Source: Dendrocalamus latiflorus
Taxonomy: Eukaryota > Streptophyta > Magnoliopsida > Poales > Poaceae
DNA: 64,000 nucleotides
Assembly: GCA_017311315.1 (NCBI GenBank)
Contig: CM029654.1
Coordinates: forward strand, 24,449,879-24,513,878
Direction: 5' to 3'
The notes beneath the pieces are model-generated. The model was not told where the DNA came from. It saw only the letters and a list, made by a program, of their open reading frames with translations, and searched no databases. A program made the translations under genes and the position numbers. This document shows, one piece after another, positions 10,901 to 22,249 of the stretch (positions are counted from its first letter, which is position 1; each line of letters starts with the position of its first letter).

Positions 10901-12536
10901 GGCGGTTTTTCCCAGTTACCGGCCGGTTTTTCCGGTTACCGGTTTCAAAACATCTCAAAATTCAAATTTTGATTTTCAAATTGTGACCGGTTTTTCCGGT
11001 AACCGGCTAGTAACCACCTGGTTACCGTTACCGGCCGCCGACCGGGATTTCTTCCGGTTCCGGTTTTTGGAACCTTGGGTCTGATTATTCTTTTGCCATT
11101 ATTTCAAACTTAACTGCAGTGGCAATTCAAAAAGCAAAAGGATGTATGGTCACACACTTGTACTAGTATGTTCTTGGTATTTCAAGGGGTACTGAATTCC
11201 AAAGGACAACCAAATGCCAACGAACCAAACCAATCAAATCCAAACATCACATATAAGCATTTGGCACTCAAAGCCTTTAGTTCAGAAGGCACTGTGCTGA
11301 CAATAAATACACGGACCTTCTGACAAATTGCAACTACTGGCTTTCCCAATTGAGCTAAACATGCACTATAGCAAGTCATTTTAAAGGGCTCCCTCTCACT
11401 AGAAAACACATAGGACAAAGGATATGTGAAACAATAAGTTATTATCGTGACTAACATATGCTGAAGGCAACAAAATGACAATGAAGGATCCCTCAATCGC
11501 CATGGAATATCAAATATGCCAATATGCAGAATGCCAATGCAAAACAAGTATTTATCAGTACAGCAAATCTCTTGAGCACAAAAATTGTTACTTTTAACTT
11601 GCGCAGCATGTACAGAAGATTAAAAACAGGAAGGCTGAGTATTAATCTAAACAAAGCAATCAGTAGGCTTTACTCGATCAAGTTTAGCTCAAATGCTAGG
11701 CAAACCAGTCCTAGGTTTTGCTTTGAAGTCCATCTAGGTCACTAGGTGATAGCAAAACAGCCACATCACTCAATGGAACCATATATATACCAGTCCACTT
11801 CTTTGAGCATTGCGTCTATCAAACTAAGCCCCGTTTTACTTGGATTAAACATAAGATACAACTGCATGGTGATATTCAGAAGGCTGAGAGCCTGAGACTG
11901 TGTTGCCAACGCACAACAGAACGTGTCATTTTACTTCATTTTCCACATACGTGAAGTCAACTACCATTGGCATGGCGAATCCTTCTCAACTTATGCGGCT
12001 TGCTCAATGTTAGTTCTGGTTATGAATTATACAAGGATTGGACTCTGGATATGTCTAAAGCAATTCGTTCATTCAAACGCAAACATTTAAACGGAGAGCG
12101 ACGAGATCTGTGTCACTCACCGAGATCCCAGACTTGGAACTTGATGTTGTTGTACTGCACCGTCTCCACGTTGAACCCAATCGCTGCAGCAAAACACGCA
12201 AACACAACATCAAATCAAATCCACCACATCATCTGCAGCCCAACCAAAAAACTGTACAAAGGAGCTGGGAATCAGAACCGGAACCCACTTGGGATCGTGG
12301 AGACGACTTCCCCCATCTGCAGCCGATCTGCGCACACCACACGGATCAGAATTCAGAACCCTCGCACAAAAAAAAGAAACGCAGATCCGGGGCGGAACCG
12401 CCGGGATTCGGGGGAAGGGTCGGGGTCGCTTACAGAGGATGGTGGTCTTGCCGGCATTGTCGAGGCCGAGGACGAGGATGCGGGCCTCGCGGTTCCCGAA
12501 CACCGAAGAGAAGAGCCGCGTGAAGACGATGCCCAT
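5402..12536 (-). CDS. ARL1: ADP-ribosylation factor-like 1 small GTPase (ARL1/ARFB type)
   Basis: Eight coding exons, all with GT-AG introns: 12434-12536, 12289-12327, 12121-12183, 10118-10136, 9032-9143, 6548-6595, 5959-6089, 5402-5435. They total 549 bp, i.e. 182 aa, the usual ARL1 length, and join without a frame break. Visible motifs: Gly2 for N-myristoylation; P-loop GLDNAGKTT at residues 24-32; switch I TIPTIGFN (45-52); switch II WDLGGQ (66-71); guanine-specificity NKQD (126-129); TSA (158-160). The protein is known to cycle on the trans-Golgi membrane, recruiting GRIP-domain tethers and other effectors when GTP-bound. The start ATG follows a leader with AAACCCTAG, typical of plant housekeeping genes. 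Exon 4 is a 19-bp microexon. Introns 3, 5 and 7 have been expanded by transposable elements. Identification is strong because sequence, length and motif order all agree with ARL1 rather than ARF1. Confidence 0.96.
5540..5760 (+). repeat. MITE-like repeat, copy 3, inside ARL1 intron 7
   Basis: Resembles the repeats at 1768-2050 and 2218-2490: it shares the TTTTTGTC and TTTTTATTTTTAAAA stretches, the CTGTGATGAT phrase, and the terminal CGGTGTATTTTCAGCCGTTACAGTGTA segment. No coding content. It lies within the 523-bp last intron of ARL1. Confidence 0.4.
6904..8654 (-). mobile_element. short non-autonomous LTR retrotransposon in ARL1 intron 5
   Basis: Two direct repeats of about 110-130 bp bound this 1.75-kb unit: about 8545-8654 (5' LTR in the element's orientation) and 6904-about 7031 (3' LTR). 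On the minus strand the 5' LTR begins TGTTAAGGGTATTTGTG and ends TTCTTACA. It is followed at once by TGGTATCAGATC (about 8533-8544), a primer-binding site complementary to initiator tRNA-Met. Just before the 3' LTR lies the polypurine tract TTTGAGGGGGG. The flanks give AATTG (6899-6903) and AATTA (8655-8659), a 5-bp target duplication with one mismatch. The interior carries no recognisable gag or pol, so it must depend on another element (TRIM/LARD-like; the LTR style suggests Copia). It lies in the same orientation as ARL1. Confidence 0.75.
7883..7915 (+). repeat. 33-base guanine homopolymer
   Basis: An unbroken run of 33 G on the plus strand, followed by A and four or more further G, inside the LTR element in ARL1 intron 5. 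It becomes poly-C in the ARL1 transcript. Such runs are unstable and prone to sequencing or assembly length errors. Confidence 0.9.
10800..11078. mobile_element. non-autonomous hAT-like MITE in ARL1 intron 3
   Basis: Flanked by the 8-bp direct repeat GTCTGATT (10792-10799 and 11079-11086; a preceding G also matches). Ends are related inverted repeats: AGGGTTCAAAATCC on the left, complement of TTTTTGGAACCTT on the right. The interior is a dense set of CCGGTTACCGG / CCGGTAACCGG palindromes, the subterminal style seen in hAT elements. No coding capacity. Confidence 0.65.
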
Positions 12537-13178
12537 GGCGGCCGGCCCGGCCCGCGCGGCGGAAGGGCGCGAGCTAGGGTTTCGGCGGGGGGTCGGCGGA
12601 GAGATCTGAGATGGGAGGGGAAGAGATCTGGAGGGGAGGGGAGGGAGGGAGCTGGCACGCGAGTACCGAAGAAGACGAAGACGACTATCCCCCGCTTCTT
12701 CTCGTTGTACCGAATGGGAGAAGGATTATCGCCTATCGGGGATTTGGAGGGGAAAGGGAATGGTTAGTTTGGTTTGGTTTGGTTTGGTAGTGGGATTAGG
12801 GGAGATTCCAATAGGATTGCTGAGAAACCTTTTTCTATGGATTCTTCTAATTTTTTACGCTAAGACTAGTCTTTGAATCCCAATGTGTTCATCTTTTTCT
12901 TTTGACTTATTACTAGTTGACAAAAAAGGACTATGTAAAGGATGTGTACGGTCGTTTGTACAGTTGTCTCATTTCGGTCCTATTCTTTTTTTTTTGCCTT
13001 TTAGCTTCTATTTTTTATTTTTAATTTCTTTGAAAGTTAAAAGGCCAAATGTCAAAACAGGACGGTATCTTGAAGTGGGTTTTTCAAATGGCTTTTCAAG
13101 CCCAAAATAGTATGTATCATCCGTGTCAGTGCCTCCATCATCTGTTGTTGTGTTGAAAAGCGCAGATAAAAACCATCA
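12537..13178. promoter_or_regulatory. ARL1 5' leader and upstream region
   Basis: The first 110 bp hold the GC-rich ARL1 5' UTR (minus strand), with the AAACCCTAG leader near 12570-12580. Further out is a GGTTT pentanucleotide repeat (about 12766-12787). Beyond 12800 the DNA becomes AT-rich and shows no gene. Confidence 0.5.
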
Positions 13179-13186
13179 GCCGAATC

Positions 13187-13681
13187 TAGGCCTGGACGAA
13201 AAACTCGAAGCTCGTTAGCTCGCTCGGCTCGTGGCTGACTCGGCTCGGCTTGGCTCAGCTCGTTAGGATAACGAGCCGAGCCAAGATTTTAGCTCGTTAG
13301 CTATAACGAGCCAGCTCGCGAGCCGCTCACGAGCCAAACGAGCCATGCTTATGCTGCATAGTTGATAGTTGATGGATGAATATATGATGGAGACATGGAC
13401 CTAATTTGTACTCTATTGCATGTGTTAATGTGTATGCATATACTGCTTGCTGCTAGCATGTATGATAGATGAATATGTGCTGTATGACTCACTGGAATGT
13501 AAGGTAGTCTTCATTTTACATTTTTTTGGCCCTGGCTCACGAGCCAAACGAGCTAGCTCGAGCTTGTTGTCGAGCCGAGCCGAGCTAGCTTTTTAGCTCG
13601 TTAGTTATAACGAGCCAGCTCGAGCCAGCTCGTTATCCTACCGAGCCAGACCGAGCCGAGCCAGCTCGATATCCAAGCCTA
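13187..13681. mobile_element. non-autonomous hAT element with perfect 8-bp target duplication
   Basis: Flanked by GCCGAATC at 13179-13186 and 13682-13689, an exact 8-bp target-site duplication as made by hAT transposases. Ends are TAGGCCTGGA and TCCAAGCCTA (inverted, one mismatch). Both subterminal regions are packed with AGCTCG / CGAGCC motifs in both orientations, including CGTTAGCTATAACG palindromes. The 495-bp element has no open frame and needs transposase from elsewhere. Confidence 0.85.
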
Positions 13682-13689
13682 GCCGAATC

Positions 13690-14383
13690 CTAAAAGAACA
13701 CCTCCAATGTGGTTTATTTACGTCCTATACTTTTAGGTCACGACTGATGGTTTTTGGCTGCTATTGATGGTTTTTTGCTACGCTTTTTGAGACGGTGGCA
13801 AGAAGCCATTTTGAGAAGCGATTTCGATAAACCGCTTGAAAAGGCCACTCTATGTATTTCAACTTCTGGAGAAACCGAAGCCAAAAGACACCTCAAAAGC
13901 CTAAAAGAACATGGCCTTCATATGTTGTCTCGTTTGGTGTGGTTTATTTCATACGTAACTGCACACAAATGTGCTACAAATACCATGTCTATGCTTTTAA
14001 AAAATTACGAATATTTTTTATGCTCGCCTTGGTAAGACCTTTCACATTCTTCTTTTTCTTCATCCCCCTCTTCTCGATTGCATCTGTCATGATTTTGTCA
14101 TATGCTATTTTCACTTATACAACCTTTTACCATCATCTTCATTGTTGCCAACTCTATAGCCCTAAACGGTATATAAAGATATTCAAGTAAGAATCATCAT
14201 TTTCAACAAAGTTGAATCGGGGTGTGAAAATAATAAAAAAACAAGAAGCAAAACAAAAATATATTCTTCCAACAACTTCGTAAAGTTCTTCATGTCAGGA
14301 GTCTTACCTTTGTACCTAACTTTTTACAATTTTTTTTGTAGCCTTTACTAATGTTAAACAGCTAATGGGGAAAGAATTTTAGG
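13690..14383. other. intergenic, no gene recognised
   Basis: Small open frames here (13754-14035, 13852-14190) have no recognisable domain and are probably chance. AT-rich. Confidence 0.45.
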
Positions 14384-14605
14384 CCTTGTTTGGATCGAAG
14401 GCAAAATGGAGGAAAAGTGGAGGAATTGCATTCCAAAGGAATTTTGGAGGAAAGGAGTGTGTGGAATGGAGGAATATTTCATTCCTTCTTTGGAAAACTT
14501 TCTCTTTTCTATGCTTTTGGACGGAAAGAAAAAAGAGTGAGAGCTCATGGTAAATTTTCCTTGGAAAGTTACAATGCAATCTTCCTCTCCATCTCGCTCT
14601 CTCTC

Positions 14606-14661
<56 letters not shown>

Positions 14662-14667
14662 CCAAAC
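14384..14667. repeat. possible MITE with (CA)n(TA)n microsatellite
   Basis: Begins GGCCTTGTTTGGATCG and ends near TATATCCAAACATAA, so GTTTGGAT and ATCCAAAC face each other as in several grass MITEs. The right terminal repeat is incomplete. The 3' side contains CA repeats (14609-14650, 21 units) running into TA repeats (14651-14660). Assignment to a family is uncertain. Confidence 0.4.
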
Positions 14668-15635
14668 ATAATATTTATGTTTTTTTCTACATTTTTACAT
14701 TCCTGTGTTTATACTTACATTCTTAATATTTCTTGTGTGTTTGCCAATTCATGCGTGTTTCCATTTCTTGTATTCCAAGCAGACTCTTAATTTTCTTATT
14801 TTGCTCTAAGGTGATTATATTTTATAAATAACTTGGGATGCAAATGTTTTAATTCAACGTGATGCATCATAATGTGAAATGAATTTTGTGTATTTTGGAA
14901 ATGATAGGATTTGAGCTGAAATTCTAATTTTGCCTTTTGAGTGGTTCGATTGAAACAAGTCGATACAATGCAATGTGAGTTGCTCACGCCCCTTTCTCAC
15001 CATTCTGCTCAATCAATTAATCAATCAATCTATCTATCTATCTCTCACGCACATAGCTCTCCACTTTCATTCACCCAGAAGGACCACCCCGCCTCTTGAT
15101 GGCAGCCTATGTGGCCATGGTGCTAGCGTGGGCATCCTATAACTTGCAAATGGAGCCTTCGCTCATCTCCTCTTCAGCCACGATGGCCAAAAGAAGCAAA
15201 GGTGCTTCCCTACCTCCTTCTCTATTCTTTCTGTCCTCACGAGGTTTATTACTTCGCTTCATCGCTTGAGTAAAATATTGTTAACCACAATCACAACCAA
15301 GAGGAGAAATACCAATATCCATGATATAGCACTGGTCGACTTGATCCAAGAAGAGAGAAATTCAACCAACCAACCCTAGTAATTCATCCATTTGATCAAG
15401 TACTCCCAGCACAACCAATTTGATTGAATTCCACCAATTCAACCTGATAAATCCTTACCTGCTCAAGCTAGTCCAATGGATAGATCTCCAACATGTAGTA
15501 CCCTAAGAGCCAATCTTTTTTAGGAACAAGAAGAACCAAACTTGAATGGACCAATTCTTCCCTCTATGGCAAATAGAATAGGAAAATGTGAGAGCAAGCA
15601 GGCACATCGAAGAGATTGGGAGAGCAAGGGAGTTG
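14668..15635. other. intergenic, no gene recognised
   Basis: Contains a short AATCAATCTATCTATC microsatellite near 15020-15045. No convincing coding region. Confidence 0.45.
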
Positions 15636-17205
15636 TAAGCATCTAGGCTCCCAATTCAATAGGAATCATGTTTTGGTGATTAATGATTCCTAAATCATCT
15701 GAACTAATATTTGTTCCAAGTGTTGAGAGTTGGTTAGGTCTCGATAATGGTATGGATTGATTCTTTCGCTATGTGTTGCCCTCAAGTGTTCAAATGATGG
15801 CAAAGCAAGGGCTTTCATGAAGATTAAGGACATTATGACTAGAAATAATACAAAGAGTTGGGTATGGATAAATTTAGTTATATGTTTTATTTTTTGCTTT
15901 AGCTGTACTATTAGGGGTCAAAGACTAGTAGCTTGATCTTGGTTAGGTTGAATAACTAGGTGTGATGCACTCTAGGCCTTTCTAACTCAATTCTAATTAG
16001 TGGAAGGTAATGATAAAGTTTTGGTTGCGACGATCTTGATGAAATCTTGAAATCATGCCAAATTAGAAAAATCCCATATGAGTCGAATGATTTGGATTGG
16101 TCGGACCTTGGGGAGGATCAATTCAACAGAGTAGTGGTAACTTGAAGTTGCATTGGAGTTGGATCATTCGAGTCGGGTCAGAGCATGACTCAAACCATTT
16201 ATTCAGAGAGGTGTTTTTGAGCCAAGTGCCAAGGTGGATGATCTGATTGGGTCGGACAATGAACCATAACAATTTTATAGAGAGTATGCTATTTGAAGAT
16301 TGCACTAAAGCGGATGATCTGGGTCACTCAGAGCATAACCAAGACCAATTCAACAGAGGGCATGTCTTTCAAGATTTGTGTAGAGCTGGATGATATGAGT
16401 CAATTGGATGATCCTAGTGAGGCAGATGATTCAAGTTGGGCTGGACGATGTGAGTCTGTGCAATTGCTATAATTTTGACCGTTGGAAGTGCTTAAGTCGA
16501 ATGATCAGGGTCAAAGATGATTTTTGAAATCTCTTCGTCTAACGGCTAGTTTCTTGAGTTGAGACTATATTCGAAGTGCTGGCTTTCAAGGAAACTCTCT
16601 TGACACCTAGGAAGGATAGACACATCAAGGGGGAGTTCAAGAGCATTTATGAATTTGCATTGAGATTTTGAGAGTGTGAGTGAGTTTGAGAGAGAGTAGA
16701 CTAGGCTTTAGTCTTCATCACTCTTAGTTGTTTTACCTTGTTAGGCTCAAATGACAGCTTTGGTTTTGTTACTCTTGGAAATCAATGTTTCCTAGACAGT
16801 TTGGAGATGTGCTCTTGGTGACCTTCTAAGGAGGATCTTGTGGAAGACACCAGAAGGGTCGTGAAGGTTCAAAGCTCATCTATCCAGAGTGGAGAAGGGC
16901 TACCACAAGTGGAACACTTGAATCCCTATGCGGTTCAAGTAGGAGCAGTGCGAGAGTGCTCTATCGAGGAATAGGAGAGATCACCGAATCTCCAAGGTTT
17001 CGGTAAAAAAATTCGATTGTTTCTTATCCACTTTATGTGTCTGCATTTAGTTTATTGTTCTTTTAATTCCTAGAGCACTAGACTTGTGTGATTGGAACTA
17101 GCTAGTAAAACTTCACTAGACTTGTGCAGGAGTTGCTTGAACACACTAGATCACCTTAGTTGCATTGGTTGGGATTAGAGAGTAGGTTTTTGTTTCATAT
17201 TTTGC
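15636..17205 (+). mobile_element. LTR-retrotransposon remnant (LTR-like sequence)
   Basis: Begins TGTAAGCATCTAGGC, followed by a TTTTGGTGATTAATGATTCC block. It then has repeated 'GGATGATCxGGxTCxxxC' phrases and a downstream stretch (CTCATCTATCCAGAGTGG, GGGCTACCACAAGTGGAAC) that I recognise as characteristic of long grass LTRs. It may end at TTTTGCA near 17205. No pol domain is present and no target duplication was found, so it is a solo or truncated LTR. The right boundary is approximate. Confidence 0.45.
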
Positions 17206-17709
17206 AAAAAAACCCAGCTTTAGCCTAAAAATAAAAAGATTCCCAATTCACCACCCTTTTTGGCATCCGATCCACTTCAGGAACGAATTGGGTAAGATTG
17301 AAGAGAAAGAGAGGCGCAATTGGGTCTCCATTAATGTCTAGGCCTCTTAAATGGATGGATGGTATTCTAACAGGCACATCTTCAGACGGTGCGAAAGTGA
17401 ACCGGGAAAGCTTAATGGTATATTTCGAAACTTGAAAACTTTTAATGGTATAAATATTCAATTTTCTCTTTTGGGAACTGACCATTTTAGGTGCGTACCA
17501 TTATATGATCTAACGACAAGGAACAAGTATAAACATTTGTTGTTTAACTATGTAAAGCTCTATAATGATAACTTGGTGACAATTGGTATTCACAATAAGT
17601 GTTTCGGTGGTTAGAGAATAATAGTTTGGACATTTCAATTGAGATATTTGGTGTCCTTAATTGATTGTGTGAGGCTTACATCCTTTTATTTCAACAGATC
17701 ATGCACTAA
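17206..17709. other. intergenic, no gene recognised
   Basis: Overlapping short open frames on both strands (17225-17485 and 17351-17614) show no known motif and look fortuitous. Confidence 0.45.
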
Positions 17710-17718
17710 TATTTGTTA

Positions 17719-17876
17719 GGGGGATTTGCTCATGTGCCCCAAAGTTTAATGTCGTTTGCTCATTTACCCCATGATGTCTCATTGACATGTGGGCCCTGGA
17801 CCCGCATGTCAATGAGACATCATAGGGCAAATGAGCAAACGTCATTAAACTTTGGGGGCAGGGGAGCAATTTTTCC
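17719..17876. mobile_element. MULE-type foldback MITE, 158 bp, 9-bp target duplication
   Basis: Flanked by TATTTGTTA at 17710-17718 and 17877-17885, an exact 9-bp duplication typical of Mutator-like transposition. The element is almost entirely one hairpin: the left arm (17726-17790) pairs with the right arm (17801-17870), sharing CCCCAAAGTTTAATG, GTTTGCTCATTT and GATGTCTCATTGACATG with their complements. The centre is GGGCCCTGGACCC. No open frame. Confidence 0.85.
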
Positions 17877-18882
17877 TATTTGTTACTGGACTACTCATTG
17901 ATTAAGCCTGATTATGTGCACCTCTTGTCCAATGAGTTCCAAAGTATTGATGTTGATTACAGGACTGATCCTTAAATTTCTCTAGCAGAATTGAATATTT
18001 ATCTGTCACAATGTCTTAAGTAGATTACATACGCCTGTTTTTTTCACCTAAAGAACCTGAGCTTGAGGTTAGGCGCACACACGAAAAATGCTCAACAACA
18101 AAAGCAAATCTCTAAAAGTGAGATCAGAATGCTTGCTTCTATTGAAGGGAGAATTGGTTTGAGCTATAGCTCTACTTTGGTCGGGAGCGGAGGCCTATAT
18201 TTATAAACTTGGATTTCACTAGTAGGGCGCCCGTGCGTTGCAACGGAATCCTAAAAGAGGGTGAGACATGGGTGTAGATTGTACAGTAAATACAATTTTT
18301 CTTTCACATGCATATCAAGCAAAACATATCTATGCAAACTAAACTCCCAAATGCAACATAAAATCTCGTAAAAATTACTACATGTGTAAAATATCTAAAA
18401 ATATTATTACATCTTATAAAATCCCAAAAGCAACATAAAGCCATCATGGCAGTTAGGTCATTGAAATGCCTCTGCCATCACTTTGTAGTCGCTTGTCGAG
18501 CACCATTGATAGTCCCCACCTTGATATTACCCAGCTAACCAGCATGCATTGCATTCTAGCATTGAATATCCAAACTCATAACTAATTTTTGAAAGATCCG
18601 GTTCTGGCATACATTAAAGCCATGTTTAGAACTTATGTTCCTCAATTCGGCATGGATAATAGATATCAATAATCATTCCAATTCTCAATACAAATATTGA
18701 CAATTACGAATTGAAGAATGGCTTGTAGATCACTCAAGGAAGAGGAGACATACTTGTGGAAGAGCACCCCCTATCTTGACTGCAGGTTCTGAAACACAAC
18801 ACTTAGAACAAACTGTATAGCATTTAGCATGACTAAAATAAAAGGAAAGTCTCATATAAGCATCAATGAGCATAATTAGAAT

Positions 18883-19242
18883 TTACAAAGAGTGTCTGAC
18901 CCTCCCATACTTAGCGGACGTTATTATGTTTGAGATTACCTGTTGCCGCGGATGTATATTGCTTACTATATAATCGGGCCGAGAACCTAGCATGCCATAC
19001 ATGTCCAAATCAACAATGCGAGAAATAGAAGGACAATTTGAAGCCATGAAGCAAATAATAGATGGATAGCATGGTAGCTCTAATAGATGTATAGCAAACG
19101 ATTTCAACCATGGAGCAAAGCAAATGACAGACACCAAAGGAAAACATGGAAATTGACGCAACTTCATGTACATTAGTAGTTCTTCATGGTTTTCCTCTAG
19201 AGAACTATATAATGGGAATGAAACTGGAAGATATGCAGCCAA
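18883..19242 (-). pseudogene. unidentified 119-codon open frame in the Helitron
   Basis: Open frame with leucine-rich, hydrophobic phrases (LRQFPCFPLVSVICFAPWLK, SFAIHLLELPC) that faintly recall the C-terminal LRR/FBD part of grass F-box proteins. No diagnostic motif is seen. If real it would be another captured fragment; chance is also possible. Confidence 0.2.
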
Positions 19243-19930
19243 CCTCTTGACATGATTGGACTAATCTCAGAAATTCTGGAATCAACACAACAAAGTAAAA
19301 AAATTGAGAGACTGATGGTAAGTCAGTCAGAAATACCGCACATAACCATGCATTTAAGTGTTGTAGTCTGCCACCAAAGAAATGATTTAGATAAGCCCAA
19401 TGACAACTCTAGAAACTCGAAAGGAAGCATAAGGATCAAAACAGCGTACTATTGAAAACATAGATGAACCTATAAGAAAATGCTGTCAGCAGCTGCTGCA
19501 ATCCAACATGTAAGCTCATTCTGAATACTTTTCATATGGTGGCCAATTCTGATGTGGAAATGCTCCTTCAATCAATTTATTTTTTAATTCTGTATAACTA
19601 CTTTTCTATATACTATGAGCATCCGAGTGACGGATCATGAATATTCACAGGCGAATCATAAGGTTCATTTTGCCATCAATACAGAAGGAGTGGAGTATAA
19701 TGAATATCTACATCAAGTCACTGAAGTGCTTCGCATTGAAATCACACCAAAGAAAAAGAAAATCAAATGCTTAGGACTTAGGATCACTATCCAGAGAACA
19801 TAAAGATAGTTATTTTCCTACATGGTCAAAATTCTAAAAAGTTGAGATTTAGATATATATTGGTGAGATAAAAAAACATATAAGGATCACCTAGCTGATC
19901 CCAGCAAACCAATTCTTCTTTAACAAGTGA

Positions 19931-20006
19931 AAAGTTCATCCAACGATTTGATAAGAACATGTCCAAAAAAGTTCATCCAACGATTTGATAAGAACACGTC
20001 CATAAA
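19931..20006 (+). repeat. tandem duplication, about 37-bp unit
   Basis: The phrase AAGTTCATCCAACGATTTG, followed by ATAAGAACATGTCCA, occurs twice in direct succession, differing by ATGTCC versus ACGTCC. No coding role evident. Confidence 0.8.
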
Positions 20007-20587
20007 AGAACAAAGAAAGAAAATGTATTATCTTCCTTCAGAATAGCTGATCCACTAAGGTTGATCTATCTAAACATATAAATGGTATTCAAATGTAGAG
20101 ATTCCTCTAATAATGAGATCTGTATTAACATGAATAACATACACCTAAATCTAAAATGAAAATCACAGTGTTGACTCCATGAAGATACATTAAAAGATGA
20201 GCAATCCACACTATACTAACAAACACTACAAAGAACCAGAGTATGTTTTTTTCTAATAGATCATGATGTACAAAGACAAAAGAGTTAGTCTGCGTAGTCT
20301 GTGTGGTCTTATAAGATTTCAGCTCAAAAATAAAAGGCACTTCATGACCTTCTAGGCTCTATTAGGATTGTGAACACACCCAAACCCACCAACCTAAGTT
20401 ACCTATCTGAAATTTCTATGCACACTGCTCACACAAGTGGAATAATGATGACAAGTGTATATTGGAATGTAATATGTATGCACCATGAGATTTGGACCTC
20501 TTACCAGGAGCAATAGGTGAATCCCTCACGTCATAAAGACACTTTGGCGTAATTTAAGTATGAGAGGGATATGACCCTCAAGGTTTA

Positions 20588-21262
20588 TTAGAAGATATCA
20601 GGAGGGAAATGCCCAGGCATAGAATTGTTCTGCTGAGCCTGCTTTAGATGCACTCTAAGTGCATAATTATTTATCTGCAATGTGGCACAATTCTGAAAAA
20701 ATCTATTACAACACCTTGTGTAAGATAAATGGCTAAGGGTCAAAATCGCAAGGTCAAGTAATACCTCAAGAGTTATTAGCTGCTCCTGATACTGCAAAAC
20801 CAATTGTTTCAGGCTATGAACCTCCTGAGTCTTCTCATCGAACTCTTTTTGGCGCTCATGTTGGATTGCAACCCCCCGCTTCAGAACAGCATTCTCTCGC
20901 AGAATTATTGTTAGCTGCTCCTTTAGCATCGCATTTTCCTATGGACAAGTAAAATCATAACTATTTAAACTTGCCCAAGAAGTACAAGTTCTAGAGATAA
21001 AAAGTGCACAATATGTCTTTAGTGTATTGGGGTACCTTGTGCAAGTTCTGCACTGCTTCAGCGCCTACTCGCTCCATGATGAATTTTTCCAATGCCTCCA
21101 AAGCTCTCGATGCACAGGCCCGTGCATTATCTATGTTAGAGGCACTCATCATCTCTCTGACAAATAGCTCAACCCATTCAGAGCTATGATGATTTTTCTG
21201 ACAGTTACCTGTCACAGGTTGATCTTCAGTAATTAGATCCAAATGTCTATTACTAACAACAC
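20588..21262 (-). pseudogene. captured C-terminal part of a coiled-coil (CUE-family-like) plant protein
   Basis: Three consecutive exon-like segments with proper splice borders: about 21036-21262 (upstream border uncertain), 20765-20938 (58 codons) and 20588-20674 (29 codons including TAA). They give an acidic/hydrophobic helix region (WVELFVREMMSASNIDNARA), then a coiled coil (NAMLKEQLTIILRENAVLKR, HERQKEFDEKTQEVHSLKQL), ending in HLKQAQQNNSMPGHFPPDIF. I recognise this order from the C-terminal half of plant CUE-domain (ubiquitin-binding) proteins. The N-terminal CUE domain and start codon are not found upstream, so this is a fragment. Introns are retained, so it was copied as DNA, not by retrotransposition. 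It lies inside, and in the same orientation as, the Helitron-like element. Confidence 0.55.
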
Positions 21263-22249
21263 CTGTCAAAGATTGCAAATTGTACAGTTCTGGAAAAATA
21301 CAGAAGTCTCGTGCAATTCTAGCATTTGGAAATTTGATTAACAAATGTGATACATGATTCATGAAGATATAGCAATATAAGTTCACAGCCAACCAATGCA
21401 TATCCTAGAAGTAATAAAAGCCTACCTAGTAAAAAAAAGTCATATATTAGGCCAAGTGAAAATGGAATGACATAGCTTGATAGCTTGCTGTAGTATATAT
21501 TAAGTAGATGCGTGCGCTGCTATTTCAAATAACCACATAGACTGGAGAATTGCCAATACACAATAAGACACAACCGCATATTGCTCCAACCTGGAAAATA
21601 AATAAAGGACAAATGTAAAGGATGTGTATGGTGAAATTGACTCTCCAACATGTGCATCGATTCAAAATTCAAAGCTCAAATACATCCTGGCCCAGTTAAA
21701 AATGCAAAAGGAAAGAAATGAGAGGGAAAAAAACTCAACCAACTCATGTCTAGAACATCTATAACCATTAACTGAGGAACATTTCTTGTGATACTCTACC
21801 TAATCAGAACAAAATTAGCACAAGAGCCCATTTCCCATTTGATATGATGAAATTCTGGAATGGTCAGTCATTGCCCACAAATCTGTAATCTGAGACCAAT
21901 ACATAAACTATATACTCATGCTTTACATTTTTCCCATTTTCATACGATGATATTTCTATTTCCCAAACAATAAAAGTTTCACAAAACAGCAGCAAAATCT
22001 GCAGTAGAGCCAAAGGGGAGCACATTCCATCTTCCGCAGAGGTTCGTACGATCCTGTAATCACTCATTTGCAACATTCACTTAATTTCACTCGTGACTTA
22101 TAACTAAAACCGCACCAGACATTTTGTCGAGCACTTGGAGAGCACCAACAAAAGCCTCCTTGGTTCCTCCTTAGAACCCACTAAAAAGTCCGATCAAACA
22201 AAGCAATCTGCGAGAGCTCGCAACCACAAGGGTACAAGAATTGAGTAAT

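Noticed and set aside
11967..12767. 266-codon plus-strand open frame
   Set aside because: It runs antisense across ARL1 exons 1-3 and their introns. The minus strand encodes a perfectly spliced ARL1, so this is a shadow frame.
14354..14671. Three overlapping open frames on both strands
   Set aside because: They read through a CA/TA microsatellite (HTHTHT, CVCVCV) and carry no protein signal.
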